Below are positions 16,912 through 29,234 of a DNA stretch of 35,161 bases, one piece after another (within the stretch, counting starts at the first letter, position 1; the number at the start of each line of letters is the position of its first letter). The DNA comes from Lingula anatina (Eukaryota; Brachiopoda; Lingulata; Lingulida; Lingulidae). The stretch spans positions 1 through 35,161 of the forward strand of contig NW_019773907.1 of NCBI RefSeq assembly GCF_001039355.2. The letters run 5' to 3'. The translations under genes were made by a program, and so were the position numbers. A model generated the notes under the pieces. That model ran no database searches, was not told the DNA's origin, and saw nothing but the letters and a program-made list of their open reading frames with translations.

Positions 16912-19900
16912 GTGAGTTAAAACTTTCAGCTGAAATTGGATACTTAATAGCATATTTATATATGATTTATGCTTTAAGTCAGATTTGAGGAGAAATGCAT
17001 GACAAATATTTCACAATATTCTTTTATTACATCAGTAAGATGATATATTGTGTGAGTGATGGTTTCTTTATTACCTAAATTTTCCATTGTATCATACAAG
17101 GAAAGTCTGGAATTGCTCAGAGTCATGGGTATTTTAAAGGGCATGCATGACAAAATTCCCATAGTAGGCTGCTTTATTAATTTCAAATATTTGACATGGC
17201 AACTTTAATATGGCAAGCATTCTGTAAAGGAATCAATGACAATTGTTCTGTTGCATTCCTTTGCAGAATTTTGCTTCCAGGCAGTGTGATTTTGCAAAAT
17301 TGCAAAGAAATTGGATGAAAATACGCCCCTCGTGTGACCATCTCATCAGTTTCAGCAGATGCTTAAATTGAGATGTATAGATTTTTTTGTTCAGTTCTTA
17401 TATACTTCCCTGAGCATGCAAAGGAGTCTACAAAATCCATACCAAGGTTGAGCAGTTGGTTATCCATTATTGATCTGCGGACCTGCCAACCCGAGTCATG
17501 GAGAAATCTGGAGACTAGCACACAAATCCCCAAGTATCACAATGCTAACGAGATAAGCCTTGAACTCTGCTGTGTATATGTGTACATATATATGTGTATA
17601 GGACGTAAAGTGTCCTTCATGCACGTGAACTGACCATAAAATCATTACAGGGCAAAGGACGGATTATCTCTAAGTGGATGAGTTGATTATACAAAAGCCA
17701 GACTATCCTATGTAACATGAGGTCCCCGTAATCTCTCCTGATCATTTTAGTTAATGATAAAATTAAAAAAAAGATTCATTTATGATTATAAGAAACCATC
17801 ATGTAAAGAGCTGTCACTCAAGTACTGCTGTAAATACAAGCCCGTATTAATAAGTTTCTTTGTATGAGAACAGATTTTGAGCATCAACAGGTCTTTGACA
17901 CCATTTGACAGACACAAAGTGAGCCCTTAAAAAGAACTCTGCCATAGTAATGCACTATTTGTATGATACCCACTAGAAGCTACATTGTATTGTTAGTAAA
18001 TGAAAAACCTACAAGTTTTTTTTTCTCACTTGAAAAGTTTCAGGTAACAAGAATGCAAAAAATGCCCTTTGCGCTTTGATTTCAGCGTATGTTTCCATTG
18101 TTGTCCTAGAAAAACATGTCCTGGAAGGATGACATTTCTCAATTTAAATAAGAGAAGGTCAAAGGCTTGTGCAGATGGAAACATTGTCACGGTGCTATGC
18201 TAAAAAGTTACCTGTTAAAATTAAAAAAGGGGAATGTTTTTAAACATATATTTTTCACAAAGAGTCCATCTGTTGCATCTAAAATGAGTGGTAATTAAAA
18301 ACCGTATGAAGCAGTATTATTTGGACCCCTTTGTTAAAGTCCTGCTAATATTGATCAGCATTGTTAAGCATAATGAGTACCAGCAGTTTAGCACCTCATT
18401 CTAGATCATTCTAGCCATAGTATAACCGTTAATTCACATTGCAAACCTTTTCGCCCTTCACCCTTTAAGTCAAATCAAGAATGCATCTATTTTTGATTCT
18501 TTTTCACACTTGTACAAAATGTACCTTCACACTGATAGTGATATGATTTGATGTTGTAACCACACAAGAACACTTGATTGTGGTTATAATAGTTGATCAT
18601 AATTGATTGTTTAACCATATCCTGGACATTATACACTCTATGTACAAACAAAATTCAATCAAAATCAATATTCATTTGAATAAATTTATCCTGAAATTTC
18701 AATTTTGTTAAAAATATCTGATCTTCAGCCATCTGAAATCTATTATTCAGGTCCTTTAAGTCCTCCATTCAACACAGTAATCGCATTAGTGCTGACTATG
18801 AATGTAACATCAGCTTATTATGAACCATGAGTGTAATAAGACTGAATCCATACATGTACATTGTATGTGAACAGAGCCCCCTTAAAACTTACTCATTATT
18901 TTCTCTCCTATCAGTAACTGCAGGTGAGACTGGTCCACACCTGCTTTCTTTTGAAAAGAATTGATGGTATGAAATAAAAGACGTTACTCTGAATCTATAC
19001 ATAGATATGTTGTTACATGAAAACATAAAAGAACAGATCCAACTGTCACGTTTCAAAGTTAAGAAGGGACAAAAACAGGTTCAAACATGGGTTTGTACAA
19101 GGTAAATTGTAGGAGTACTAATTGCTTTTTATTTTGTTGTTTGTTATGATAGGTATGTGGAGAAAATTTAGAAATGTAATCTTACTTGGCTTGATTGGTT
19201 TGTTTGTTTGTGGATTTATAAAAAAAAGTCCTTTTAAATGTAGCAGTTCTGTTTTTGATAGTTTGTTATTTGGTTAAAATCAGTTAAAAGTTACGCTCAC
19301 AGTTGCAGGCAATTGAATGTTGAAGTTTTATTTTACTGTTTGTCATTGGGTCTAATTTCAGCTAAAATATACACCCTCACTCACAATGCATTAGAAGTGT
19401 TTCAATTTAAGAAGGGATCAAGTGTGCTATTGTTATTCGCATTTTTTCCTTGCCCCCCCATCCCCCCCCCCCCCANNNNNNNNNNNNNNNNNNNNNNNNN
19501 NNNNNNNNNNNNNNNNNNNNNNNNNNNNNCCCAATTTCGGGAAAAAAAAATCCCCCCCTTCCAAGGGCTTTAAAAATTTTTAATTTAAAAAGGGCCCTGT
19601 GTGTTTTTTTTTTTTCCCTTTTTTTCCTTTCCCCCCCCCCCCCCCCCCCCCCACAAGTAATGTGTGCCATCTAACCAGAGTTATGACAGGGCACATAAAG
19701 TCACTATTGATTTGTTATTGTGGCTTTAAAGGGGACATAGTTTCACCCGAGTCCACCTTGCCCAAAATAATGCCTACGCTCAACAGAACAAACATATTTT
19801 GCCCAATAGTATTGATATAAAGTCTTACAGTTAACCAGGATTTCAAAAGAGAATCAACAAGTCTTTAAAGACAAAGAACTTTTATGTGTACTGCTAAGGT

Positions 19901-22900
19901 ATTGTCTATGTTCAACTTAACCTGGTATTTCTATGGAATTTTAGCATGTCTGTTGGAGACAAAGGAGTTTAAGCTATAAATGTTCAACCATGTTATTGTG
20001 CGATCTCAGACCTAAGTTCTTAGGCAAAGGTAAGAGTCTAGAGACCAGAATAGTTCATGACAGTTCTGTTAAAATGATTTATTTAAATGAATTTATTAAG
20101 CTGATGCAGAAAGTTATGCAGTTAAATGTAACTTTGATTTAATTTCCCCAAGGGTATAATTAAATAGACATTTTTTACTTCAGTTAGATAAGAGATATTG
20201 TGTAATCCGATCATAGTGATGAATTGGAAAGAACAACAGAGAAAGAGCTGAAGAAGCACATTCTATTGCTTTGACAATATTGCCATTGTAATTACATTAA
20301 CAACATCAATCATGGAAGGTCAACTGCAGTGATATATTAATGAGTCAGTCTGTTGCCTGCACCTGCACCAAAACAGTAGTCCTTGTTGTTAAGACCATTT
20401 TATGTAGTAGCTAGTGTAAGAGTTCGCTAATATAGAGAAGGCAAATACTTGACTGTCCTTAAAGCAGGGAAATGTGTTTTGTCAATGACAAATTGCCTTC
20501 TAATTGTCTTAAATTGAATTACCAAGTAAAGAAATTCACCTTCATTCAGACTGATTGCATTCAAATTTAAGTTAACTTTCAGAGTGAAAATGTTTTAAGA
20601 TTATCTTGTGTTTTCCCCAATCTACCTTTTATGAGAAAAAAATTCAGGAAGTACAGATATAAGTTTGCTCATCAGGAAGTATTTCATTTAGCATCATGAA
20701 AGCTTGTTTTTGCAGTTTGTCCCAAGATGAAAAATAAACCCCCTTGGTATCCAATTATGCTGTTTTTGTGGACTAGGAAGTTTCTGCACCTCATGGCGGG
20801 TGTCAGAGTTCACATTAACAAGTGGGGATATCACCAGTGTGGTAAATATAAATGTAGCAGCTGAATTTGAGTACCAGTCCGTCTCATTGTACATAGATTC
20901 CTGTCTCTTTGGTTTACTGGGCTTTTAAAACAGTGACAGGACTTTTTGTAAAAAAAGGAGGATCTCAAAGTTCTTCTGTACAGTAGGTATATACTGTTCT
21001 TTTATTAATGTTTCATTGAACTGATGTAAAAAGCTATGTTACCTCTATTAGTCAGGTCCCAATATTCAAACTAATGTGTATTTACAATCATAGTTGTTGA
21101 ATGTGGCTAGATAAAGTTTTGACAGTGGTCAGTGTAAATAGGTTGAACATGTTTCAGTTGTATCTATCACATCTTATCACATGGTTAATGGTATTAGTAT
21201 AGAGCCTGTATCAATATAAATACTGTATATATCATTACTGGGCATTTTGGCCCTTTAAAATTTAATGATATCAGTTAATAGACCAAAATGACTTGCACAG
21301 GATTTAAGTTACATCTGTGAAAAATGTATTATGATGTATTCGTTTCTGAGAATTTCAATCTTTTTCAAAAACATTTAAGTTTTGACAAATGCATTAACAT
21401 TATCAGCAATTTAAACTAACAAACTTGAAGTGCTTTTGAGTCAGGATATAAGATCTGACAAAGATCCTGTTTTTAGGACAATAAACAACAAAAAATTAGT
21501 TCTTTATCTGGTTCTTTTTACTATTTTTGTTAGGTAGAGTGGGGAGGTACTTGCCATATACATTGAATCTTCACCTAAGTCAGTGCTTGAATGTATAAGA
21601 GTCATCAAAATAAAGAGATGCAGGTATTTTATGAAGTACATTCTAAGTTCAAGAATGCATAACCTTGTATTGTTATGTTAATCTCCTTGCACTTCATGTC
21701 AAGCATGCAAGTTATGGGAGTTGAATTCATGCTTTGTTACTTGTAAAAATGAATAAGACTTTGGATGAAAACCAAAATTTTCACATGCTAATTTTCTCAC
21801 AAATGTGCTTGTCAAAGATGATCTGATTTGAAGAAAAAAAGACATCAGAACTTCAATTTGTAATTTGTAAACAAATAGAAATTGACAAAATCATGTAAAA
21901 TTGGACAGGCATTTATTTGAGTTTTGTGATAAATATATATATACAAAAAAAGAAAGATTAAAAGTGCTTTGCTTAAGCCCTTTCAAATCCCCACTGGTTA
22001 TAGCACAGATGGTACATTATTAAAAATTCACCTGGCGTGCCAGCACAGGGGTATTCCCCACAGACACGTCAATTTCTCCGTCGTGATTAGTAATTTTCTC
22101 ATGGAAGCCTGGGGCTCAGTCGTTCTTTTTCACCTGGTACCATGGTGAAGGAAACAATAAAAACAGGTATTATCAAAAGCCTCAGTCATAACTGTGACTG
22201 GACGCCCTAGCCACCAAACCTCGCGTGCAAAAAAAAACTGGTCTGGCTGCAGCCAGGGTGGGAAAAGTGGTAAGATAGCCATCAGTTGTTTTCATTCTTG
22301 AAATATTCACGTTCAGTTGTGGTCACTCGATTAAATCTGTGGTTTTTTAAGGGGTCATTGCATTACAACCTTTCAGTCATATTCTGAACATTCCATAACA
22401 AATTTAAAATCTTAAGAACTGCACTATTTTTGAAAAATAAGGTACAGTAAAATTCATTAATGTCAGGGTAATGGATTGGTGAAGCCTGTCAAGCTTTACG
22501 CTAAATTATAGCAATTAGAGTTCAAAGTTTATAGCTTGTCTGGAAGGTAGGGCGCAAAAGATAAGTGTTGGGTGCATCATCAAATTAGATTAGATGTGAC
22601 AGGCGATATATATATTTATACCGTATATATATTGCATGGAGGATAAGTCACCACTCATAGCTGGGTGTGAGTTAATAGACTGGATATATATATATATGTT
22701 TTTGTGAGTATTAGTCCTATCACTGGGTAGTGAGTGGGAGACAGTTGGCAAAACAATTGACTGGTATCATGAGGGACTTTTTCAACATGTTGGGGCCAAA
22801 ATTGGCCAACAATGTCAAGTCTTTGGCTGGAGTCATTATGATACCACGGTAAATGTAATTTGTTGATAGTGATTAATATAATCCAGCATGTTATGAGAGT

Positions 22901-25900
22901 TTTGATAAAACTCAAATTTAATATTTATTTATTTATTTACTTATTTATTTATTTTTTATTCATTTGAAAAAAATAATTATGGCAATTTTGTATTTGTCTT
23001 GTTATTTTTTGATAGAGGTCACATAAAAAAACAGGGATACAAACAGGAATACAGAGGTTCTCCTGTTTGGAACTATTTCAGCATAACAGTAGTTGTGCTG
23101 GTAATATAATTGAAATATTTAGAGTACTACAGCTAGTGTTGAACTGTTTTTAATGCTGAGGGAACTAGAGGTCAGCAGTGGAATTGGATGGGAACTGCCT
23201 TCCTATATACCAGTGTACTACTAATGGAAGACCTTTACTTCTATGGCTACTGATGGCTCCCAATTACCATGCATCGATCTCATGAAAATCCAATTTTCCA
23301 AGAATATTATCTGAAATGAGTTATTCTAATGCTGTTGCAGCGAGTTGGAAGACACTGTGGAAGTGACCATGCGTGAGTTCAAAAGCGACACATACCCCCG
23401 CAGACGGAGAAGTGCATCCATGGCGGAGGTGAAAGAACAGGCCTATGGCCGACTGCAAGACGAACTCAACAAGGCTCAACAGGTACCGTAATTTCTTACT
23501 ACATAAAATATCATGATTGACGTCTTACTTAATTGATCAAATACTGCATTGTGTTTTTGAACAGAAAACCTTGTTTTTACGTCCTTGCATGTTATACTAT
23601 TGGATTCTTGATTTGTGCTCCAGTACAATGTATGTTTTTTAGGTGGTACTAGTACCCTAATATGCTTTAACATGTAATATTACTAAGCATAGAGAATAAT
23701 AATACTTCACATGCAACATGATTTATAACTACATTTATAAGTCAGTTTTCAATATGTTACACCAGCATGTGCTGTGAATGCAGGACCAACTATTTGCATA
23801 TATATTCAATGGTTATACACCATTTTTACAAAGAATCATCATCAGTATCATTCAAATCGTATGCAACAATTTCTTTGCAAATTATTGTTCATCTAAATTT
23901 TTTTTTATATCTAATTTGAGGGTGTTGTCTGCAAAATGACTCCAACATTTCTGTCTGAAATCACATATATCACTATAGGAGTTTAGTAACGACCAAGGAA
24001 GGGCTAATCTTCACATATATTATTATTTATGTTTGATTATATCTCCTGCTTTTTTAATATATCTTGTCAAGAATAAAATGGATTTTAGAAGGAGTATTAA
24101 CCTGAAAGAAAATGGCATGTAAAAGGCTAATATTACCTTTTATAAACCATTTAATTTAAATATTGGTTTTGTAATTCCAAGAAAACCCACAATGTTAAGG
24201 CTAACCACAGTCAAAATAACTGCACCTCTGAGTTTCATTCTATCACCTTGAAAGAAAATCGATTTTTAAGATGAGACACAAGATTTCTCGTTGGAAAAAA
24301 AAGACATAAATGAACAACAAGAAATATGTGGCCATTGGGTTTAGTACAAGTCTGTACCACAGCATGAATAAACAGAAAACAAGATAGATAAAAGGTCCTC
24401 TCATGCATACTAAATAACCTAATGGAAGAATAACCATATAATTTAGGGAACCACAAGAGTTAGCCTGGCTTGGTACGGGCTTTTTTGGAAGGTGCATTGT
24501 GGTCTCAAATAATTAGGGGTTGCATGGTGATTTTAGTGTTTTTGTCATAATTGTTATTTATTTTCAGGAGTTAAAACTTAAAGACGAGGAATGTGAAAAG
24601 CTTTTAGAGGTGCGAGATCAAATGGGAAGAGAATTAGAAGAACTTACTGCAAGTCTGTTTGAGGTAAAAATATGAATTTGATGTAAAGGTGATGAAAACT
24701 TTAAAACATTTTATGAGCATGCAAATTATACTTATCAAGGATGCAGAGGAAATGAAATAAAAACTCATTAAGAGTTGTAATTTCAAACGAACGGACTGAA
24801 TAAAATCTTCCTTATTACACCGTTCTCAGAAATTCAGAATAGAATTTATTCTTTCCTTATAAGTAAAGTGCATTGCACACATGAAAATCCCATTGGCTTG
24901 AAAAAGGGCATTCCCCTAGCATATATTAACATTCACTCAAAGGCACAGACTGTTTTCATCACACTTCAGTATATGCTATGGTATCTTAATTACCGTCTGT
25001 GACAATTGATCTCCATTAGTTGGTAATAATAAATGATGGACTGCCTCTACCTTGTGATGCATCTGTACAGCCTTATGCATGTTTTTTTTTTACACAGCAA
25101 TATTGCTTTTGTTGGGGTGGGGGCTATTTAGCCTTATTTCATATATGGTTTCATTTTGCTCTTTAAAAGTCAATAATTATAATAAAAAATGGAAGAATGG
25201 ACTTTCTACCCAAAGGCAAAGAGTAAGCTGGAGAGTACAGACGAAGCAATTTCTGCAGAAGAAATTTGTAGAACACTGAAACACTGAAAAGACTGCCTAC
25301 AACAAGTTAACAGGCTCTTTGAGGAAATTTTTTGCAGTACTCAAAACATACAATAGTAGTAGTCATATTTACACTCACTGGTTGTGGGTTTGTTTAAAAA
25401 TGGCTATTTACATGGTCCAACAAATGTGACAGATGAATTATTCATGAATTATTGGTACAGTGGATTTTATTTTTTTGCTCAGTTTGATTAAGAACAGTAC
25501 GTTAGTGCAGTTTTGAAGAAATTCTTTAATTTGTTTTTTTTCTTTCTTCTTAATTTAGGAAGCAAACAATATGGTGCAGGACGCCAATATCAAACGGATG
25601 CATGCAGAAAAACTGCTGAAGGAAGCCAACACTAAGGTAAGGAAATGGGCTTTTAATGACTTTCTAGCTTTTTGGTTAAGTAAGAAGTGTTGGCAAAATG
25701 TGATGTGAATCATGAAGGGGATCATAAAATTTACATGACACAATTTAACTTAAAATTTTATTTGACTTCAGTGGAAATGTGGTTAAAATGGGTCACACTA
25801 ATCAACTTTATATCAAAGCTTCAAATAAGGTTGCCATTTCTTCTTTTTTTTTTTTTTAGCAAATAAATTTTCTCTTTGAATAAAGCAAAGCACTTGTAAA

Positions 25901-28900
25901 CACTTCTAGTGCAATAAAGTTGAAAAAGTATGACAGGTTTTATTTATAATGTATATTTTGTGAACAGATAGAGGTTTTACAAGCAGAAGTTGTGGCCCTG
26001 AAAGCCTTAGTGATCACATCCACCCCCAGTATGCCAAATAAACACCTCCATCCTCAGCTGGAGCATGAAAAGAAAAAGAAAGAGGGCAGTGCTTCGCCCA
26101 AGCTTAGTTTTATCAAAGGACACAGGAGGTATGTGTGTATTTAGCATAAAATCTGCTGTTCTATTTATTTTTGTCATTATCTTTTATTTGAAAAAATTGT
26201 AATGGAAACATTGGTTTTGAGCAGATGTGATATGAGAAAAAAAGATGCTGAAATTGAGCTGTGAGAATATCTGTTGTTACATATAAAATGTTACTTTTGA
26301 AAGAAATAATAATGGAATCGTGAGCTTGTGACGACACTGTGGGTTGAATAGTGCAACCACGATTATGTGAATTTAGCATGCCCTGTTCTCAAAGCTCAAG
26401 ATCTGAAAAGAAAAAAATTGCGTTTCTTGTTGTGGTGTTATCATTTACTTTTTCTTTTGTATTTTAGGTCTACAAGTCATCATGACATCAAAGCAGTTGC
26501 TGTGGAGCCTGTGAAATCTGAGGAAATACAGAAAAAGGAGGTAAATAACCATTTTTGAGAGAGAGAGAGAATGTAAAGGCAGAAGAAATAGACTCGTATT
26601 CTTATGTTTTCTGTTCCAGCAAGGCAGAGATATTTTACTTCTATAACTTGCATTTTGGTACATGCATTAACATCTTGAATTGAAATAGACTGCTTGTTCA
26701 GTTGAAAGAATCCAAAATGAGTTATATATATAAATTTGCATGTATTTCAGGCTGACCCAATCTTCCTGCACGAATTCAGAGAATGGAAAAAGGATCCCAA
26801 TCACAATAATTCTAATGCATTTATCACCAGAGTAGAACAAGAAGATGTCATTCCATGTTTATGCTTTACAAATAAAGAAGTAAGTCCTTATCTACTCAAT
26901 TTCCTTTTTTTTTTCTACACTAAAGATATTACTTATGAATTGTGTAAATGAGCTCCTTACCTTTGGTTGATTATTTAAGAGGTCTATTTTCAAAGGTTAT
27001 TAACATATCTAATGTCAACAGTGACGCAAGTGAATCACCATCAAGTTCTGATGTTACACCGATTTGCAATAACTACTGCTTAATAAGAAGACATTTCTGA
27101 GCATTATCATTGTTATGATTTCCTGCCCAACAAATTGCAGACTTGAAAACAAATATCTGATTTGCAAGTACTGATAATTTAATCAATCCAGTGAATGCAT
27201 ACATGCAAGACAGATTGATCTGTCCGTAGAATATCAAGACGCATTTGTCACACTAAACTGGTGCTGGCATTGTATGCATGATAAAATCAAGTCTTGCTGA
27301 TAGAATATGGATGTTTTCCATCCCTTGCACTTGCATTCATTTGCAAAGGCACATGCTCTATCTTGAATAAACAAGATCGAAGTGCAGTGTTGTTTTGTTG
27401 GAAAAGTGCACTGATATAGTAGTTTTCTTTATCCCACTGTTTGTAACCCACATATGTCAGTTATTTAAATACTTACTTTTACACAGTTTAGAGTACTTCA
27501 GTCTGGTACAAAACATGACAAAAAGAAAGTTGCTTTAACGTCTCTTGCCCAGACCTAAATAGGGATTGTATCTTGGTTTTTATCAGAAAAGAAATGTATG
27601 TCCAAACCTCAATATTGCATTACTGTAACATTTGTTTTTACAGTGTTTTTATCATATGCATATCATTTCTGTTTGCCCTTACCAAAACAAAATATTTTTT
27701 TCCGTACACCCAAAGCATGTGGCATTTGATTTTCCCCCTGGGCCAATGCTCTTATCAAATGAATATATTTCACCGTTTCAGCTTTCCTCCAGAGTCCTTG
27801 CCACAGTTCAGAACAACTCCTTAACTATTGAGCCCATTCCAGGAAATGTCCAGGGAAATGGAAATATCCCAAAGTAAGATGATATATTGATTTGTGTTTG
27901 CTTTGTGTGTGTGTGTATTATTCCATTTGTTCAGCTTTGACATTTGTGTGCTACTGGGTATGTAACTTAATGTGCTGTATTCTTGTTCCTGTGATCTTTC
28001 TCTGGACTTGCTCAACCGTATGATGTCAGATGTTCAAATAATATTTTGGGCTAAAATAACTGCAAAATTGATTTAAAGAAAACATTTTGCTTCTTTTTAT
28101 GTGTTAAATAGATGAATCAGTAAATAATAATGAAATGAATTTCAAGAGAATAAATTTTCAAGGAAAAAAAAAAGATTGTGAACAGTATGTTAAGTGTTGT
28201 TAGTATATTTACTTCACTCAGATTTTATATATATGTGCTATTAGCTGTATGTCCCAGTGTGAGATACTATTTCCTTATGACATTTCTTGCTTAGAAATTA
28301 GATTGTGGTGATCTCTCCTACTGGCGCTGAACATCGCACGATTCATTTGTTATCCAGCTTTTATCAAGATAGTGGCTTTGATGGATTGGAATTAATAGAA
28401 GTCATGAAAGCAATGAAGAAAATGGAAATGTTTAGTGGCTTGTACTGTTTTCTAGGAAATTCTATTTCAAGCTAGTTATGTATGATGCATGAGACTTTTA
28501 TTTGGGACAGAAACATGAAAATTGATGTGAAGAGTTTAATTAATAAGTTTCCACCACTTACATCTGAATAACTTATTTGAATTGAACATAATGGAATTAA
28601 AAGTATAAAGAATTTATGTTTATCTCCTGTTTCAGAAAATGTGCCTTGTCTGAGGCCCCAAGGATATGCAAGTTCAGAATGAAATGTGGGGATTCAGAAA
28701 CATGGTATTTTGTATCAGAAGCAGCCAGAAATAGAGTAAGTTGATTTAAAGTTTAAAATCTAGACTTTTAATTTTTTTTACTGATGTTTAAGTTTGTGTT
28801 GCTAAAGAGAAAAATACCAGCACTAATGTTTGTTTATTGATGTTTGTTGAATGTTGCATTTTCCTTCAATTATTATGATATCTTTATTTTAATAAGTATC

Positions 28901-29234
28901 CTAAAAAAAGGTATAACTACATAAATTGTAAATGTTTATTATTTTTGTTACAGATCACTGCTGTCTGTGACTTGTACACATATCTGAGGTACATAAAACA
29001 AGGCCTAGTGAAAAGTGAAGGTAAGTTCATTAAATTTTTTTCATATCTTATATCATGATTTTTTTAAAGGAATTTTTCACATTTTAAAATAGGTTTAAAA
29101 ACTTCTATTTACATGATTTGTATACAATACTGTTTAATGTCGCTTTACTTTTTTTTTTAGACACTGACATGTATTGGCACATTATCAAGTTGAGGAAAGC
29201 AATGGCTATGGCAAGGTTAGGGCTTTCATCATGA
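16562..29234 (+). CDS. RAB3IP: Rabin8-type Rab guanine nucleotide exchange factor (whole gene)
   Basis: This is the RAB3IP/RAB3IL1 (Rabin8/GRAB) family. Its members bind Rab8 (and Rab3A) through a Sec2 coiled coil, exchange GDP for GTP, and drive exocytic traffic and ciliary membrane growth downstream of Rab11. Coding exons are 16562-16911, 23341-23482, 24568-24663, 25559-25636, 25968-26128, 26468-26540, 26751-26879, 27782-27873, 28636-28735, 28954-29020 and 29161-29234. All are GT/AG with matching phases and give 453 residues (human RAB3IP is about 476). Residues 1-116 are Ser/Thr-rich and poorly conserved. About 150-245 form the Sec2 coiled coil ([25 protein letters not shown]). The C-terminal half (about 300-453) carries [19 protein letters not shown] and [12 protein letters not shown], typical of the family. 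One gene stands for the vertebrate pair, so RAB3IP versus RAB3IL1 cannot be chosen. Confidence 0.95.
19441..19652. other. 54-N gap with artefactual poly-C flanks
   Basis: Ns occupy 19476-19529. The left flank ends in a long C run. The right flank (19550-19651) reads like a degraded, homopolymer-inflated copy of the left (AATTTAAGAAGGG versus AATTTAAAAAGGG, then T-rich, then C run). Real sequence probably resumes after 19652. Confidence 0.8.
22025..22260. other. GC-richer block in Rabin8 intron, possible SINE
   Basis: Base composition stands out from the AT-rich intron. It includes CCTGGCGTGCCAG and a TTCACC...GGTGAA palindrome around GGTACC (about 22128-22148). On the minus strand GTGGCTAGGGCGTCC (about 22200-22215) resembles the A-box part of tRNA-derived SINEs. 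No B box was found, so the assignment is weak. Confidence 0.25.
22920..22958. repeat. (ATTT)n low-complexity repeat
   Basis: An imperfect tetranucleotide run in the Rabin8 intron. Confidence 0.9.
23341..23482 (+). CDS. RAB3IP: Rabin8 exon 2 (residues 117-164)
   Basis: It encodes [17 protein letters not shown], then [15 protein letters not shown] and the start of the Sec2 coiled coil, [20 protein letters not shown] is a strong basophilic kinase-type site. The family has an equivalent Ser-rich string before EV.E..Y.RL. Confidence 0.93.
24568..24663 (+). CDS. RAB3IP: Rabin8 exon 3 (residues 165-196), Sec2 core
   Basis: 32 codons: [18 protein letters not shown], then [13 protein letters not shown]. 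This is the most conserved part of the Sec2 coiled coil, which contacts Rab8 switch regions in known structures. The splice sites are TTTTCAG and GTAAAA. Confidence 0.97.
25559..25636 (+). CDS. RAB3IP: Rabin8 exon 4 (residues 197-222), Sec2 core
   Basis: 26 codons, [20 protein letters not shown] then KEANTK. It corresponds to EAHKMVREANIKQATAEKQL in vertebrates. Splice sites are TTAATTTAG and GTAAGG. Confidence 0.96.
25968..26128 (+). CDS. RAB3IP: Rabin8 exon 5 (residues 223-275)
   Basis: It ends the coiled coil ([20 protein letters not shown]). A linker rich in Lys and Glu follows, then [11 protein letters not shown]. It ends with AG of an Arg codon before GTATGT. Confidence 0.95.
26468..26540 (+). 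CDS. RAB3IP: Rabin8 exon 6 (residues 276-300)
   Basis: It completes the Arg and encodes [19 protein letters not shown], then IQKKE. With the end of exon 5 it forms HRRSTS, an HxRxxS match. The donor is GTAAAT. Confidence 0.92.
26751..26879 (+). CDS. RAB3IP: Rabin8 exon 7 (residues 301-343)
   Basis: 43 codons: [16 protein letters not shown], then [20 protein letters not shown]. It matches the family block (EF..WK...CPFL..I..EDI.PCL.F). The donor is GTAAGT. Confidence 0.95.
27782..27873 (+). CDS. RAB3IP: Rabin8 exon 8 (residues 344-373)
   Basis: [20 protein letters not shown] matches the family's VLEAVENNTLSIEPV. A short linker follows. The phase-2 end is completed by the next exon. Confidence 0.94.
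28636..28735 (+). CDS. RAB3IP: Rabin8 exon 9 (residues 374-407)
   Basis: [20 protein letters not shown], then [11 protein letters not shown]. It matches the family's KCALTG..K.C.HRIKLGDS..YY.S. The spaced Cys residues are kept. The splice sites are TGTTTCAG and GTAAGT. Confidence 0.95.
28954..29020 (+). CDS. RAB3IP: Rabin8 exon 10 (residues 408-429)
   Basis: [20 protein letters not shown] then SE. It is nearly identical in pattern to vertebrate IT.VCNFFTYIRYIQQGLV. The donor is GTAAGT. Confidence 0.97.
29161..29234 (+). CDS. RAB3IP: Rabin8 last coding exon (residues 430-453)
   Basis: [20 protein letters not shown] then GLSS and TGA at 29232-29234. It matches the MFWE.M.LRKEMSLAKLG C-terminus. 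The acceptor is a long T run plus TAG. Confidence 0.96.

Larger units (their letters stand above)
16912..23340 (+). other. 6.4-kb first coding intron of Rabin8
   Basis: No additional exon is recognisable. The intron contains the 54-N gap and its poly-C flanks (19441-19652), a GC-richer block (22025-22260), AT-rich runs, a TA stretch near 22690, and an ATTT repeat (22920-22958). Confidence 0.6.

Noticed and set aside
19313-19820. ORFs crossing the N gap
   Set aside because: They depend on Ns and artefactual poly-C/poly-T sequence.
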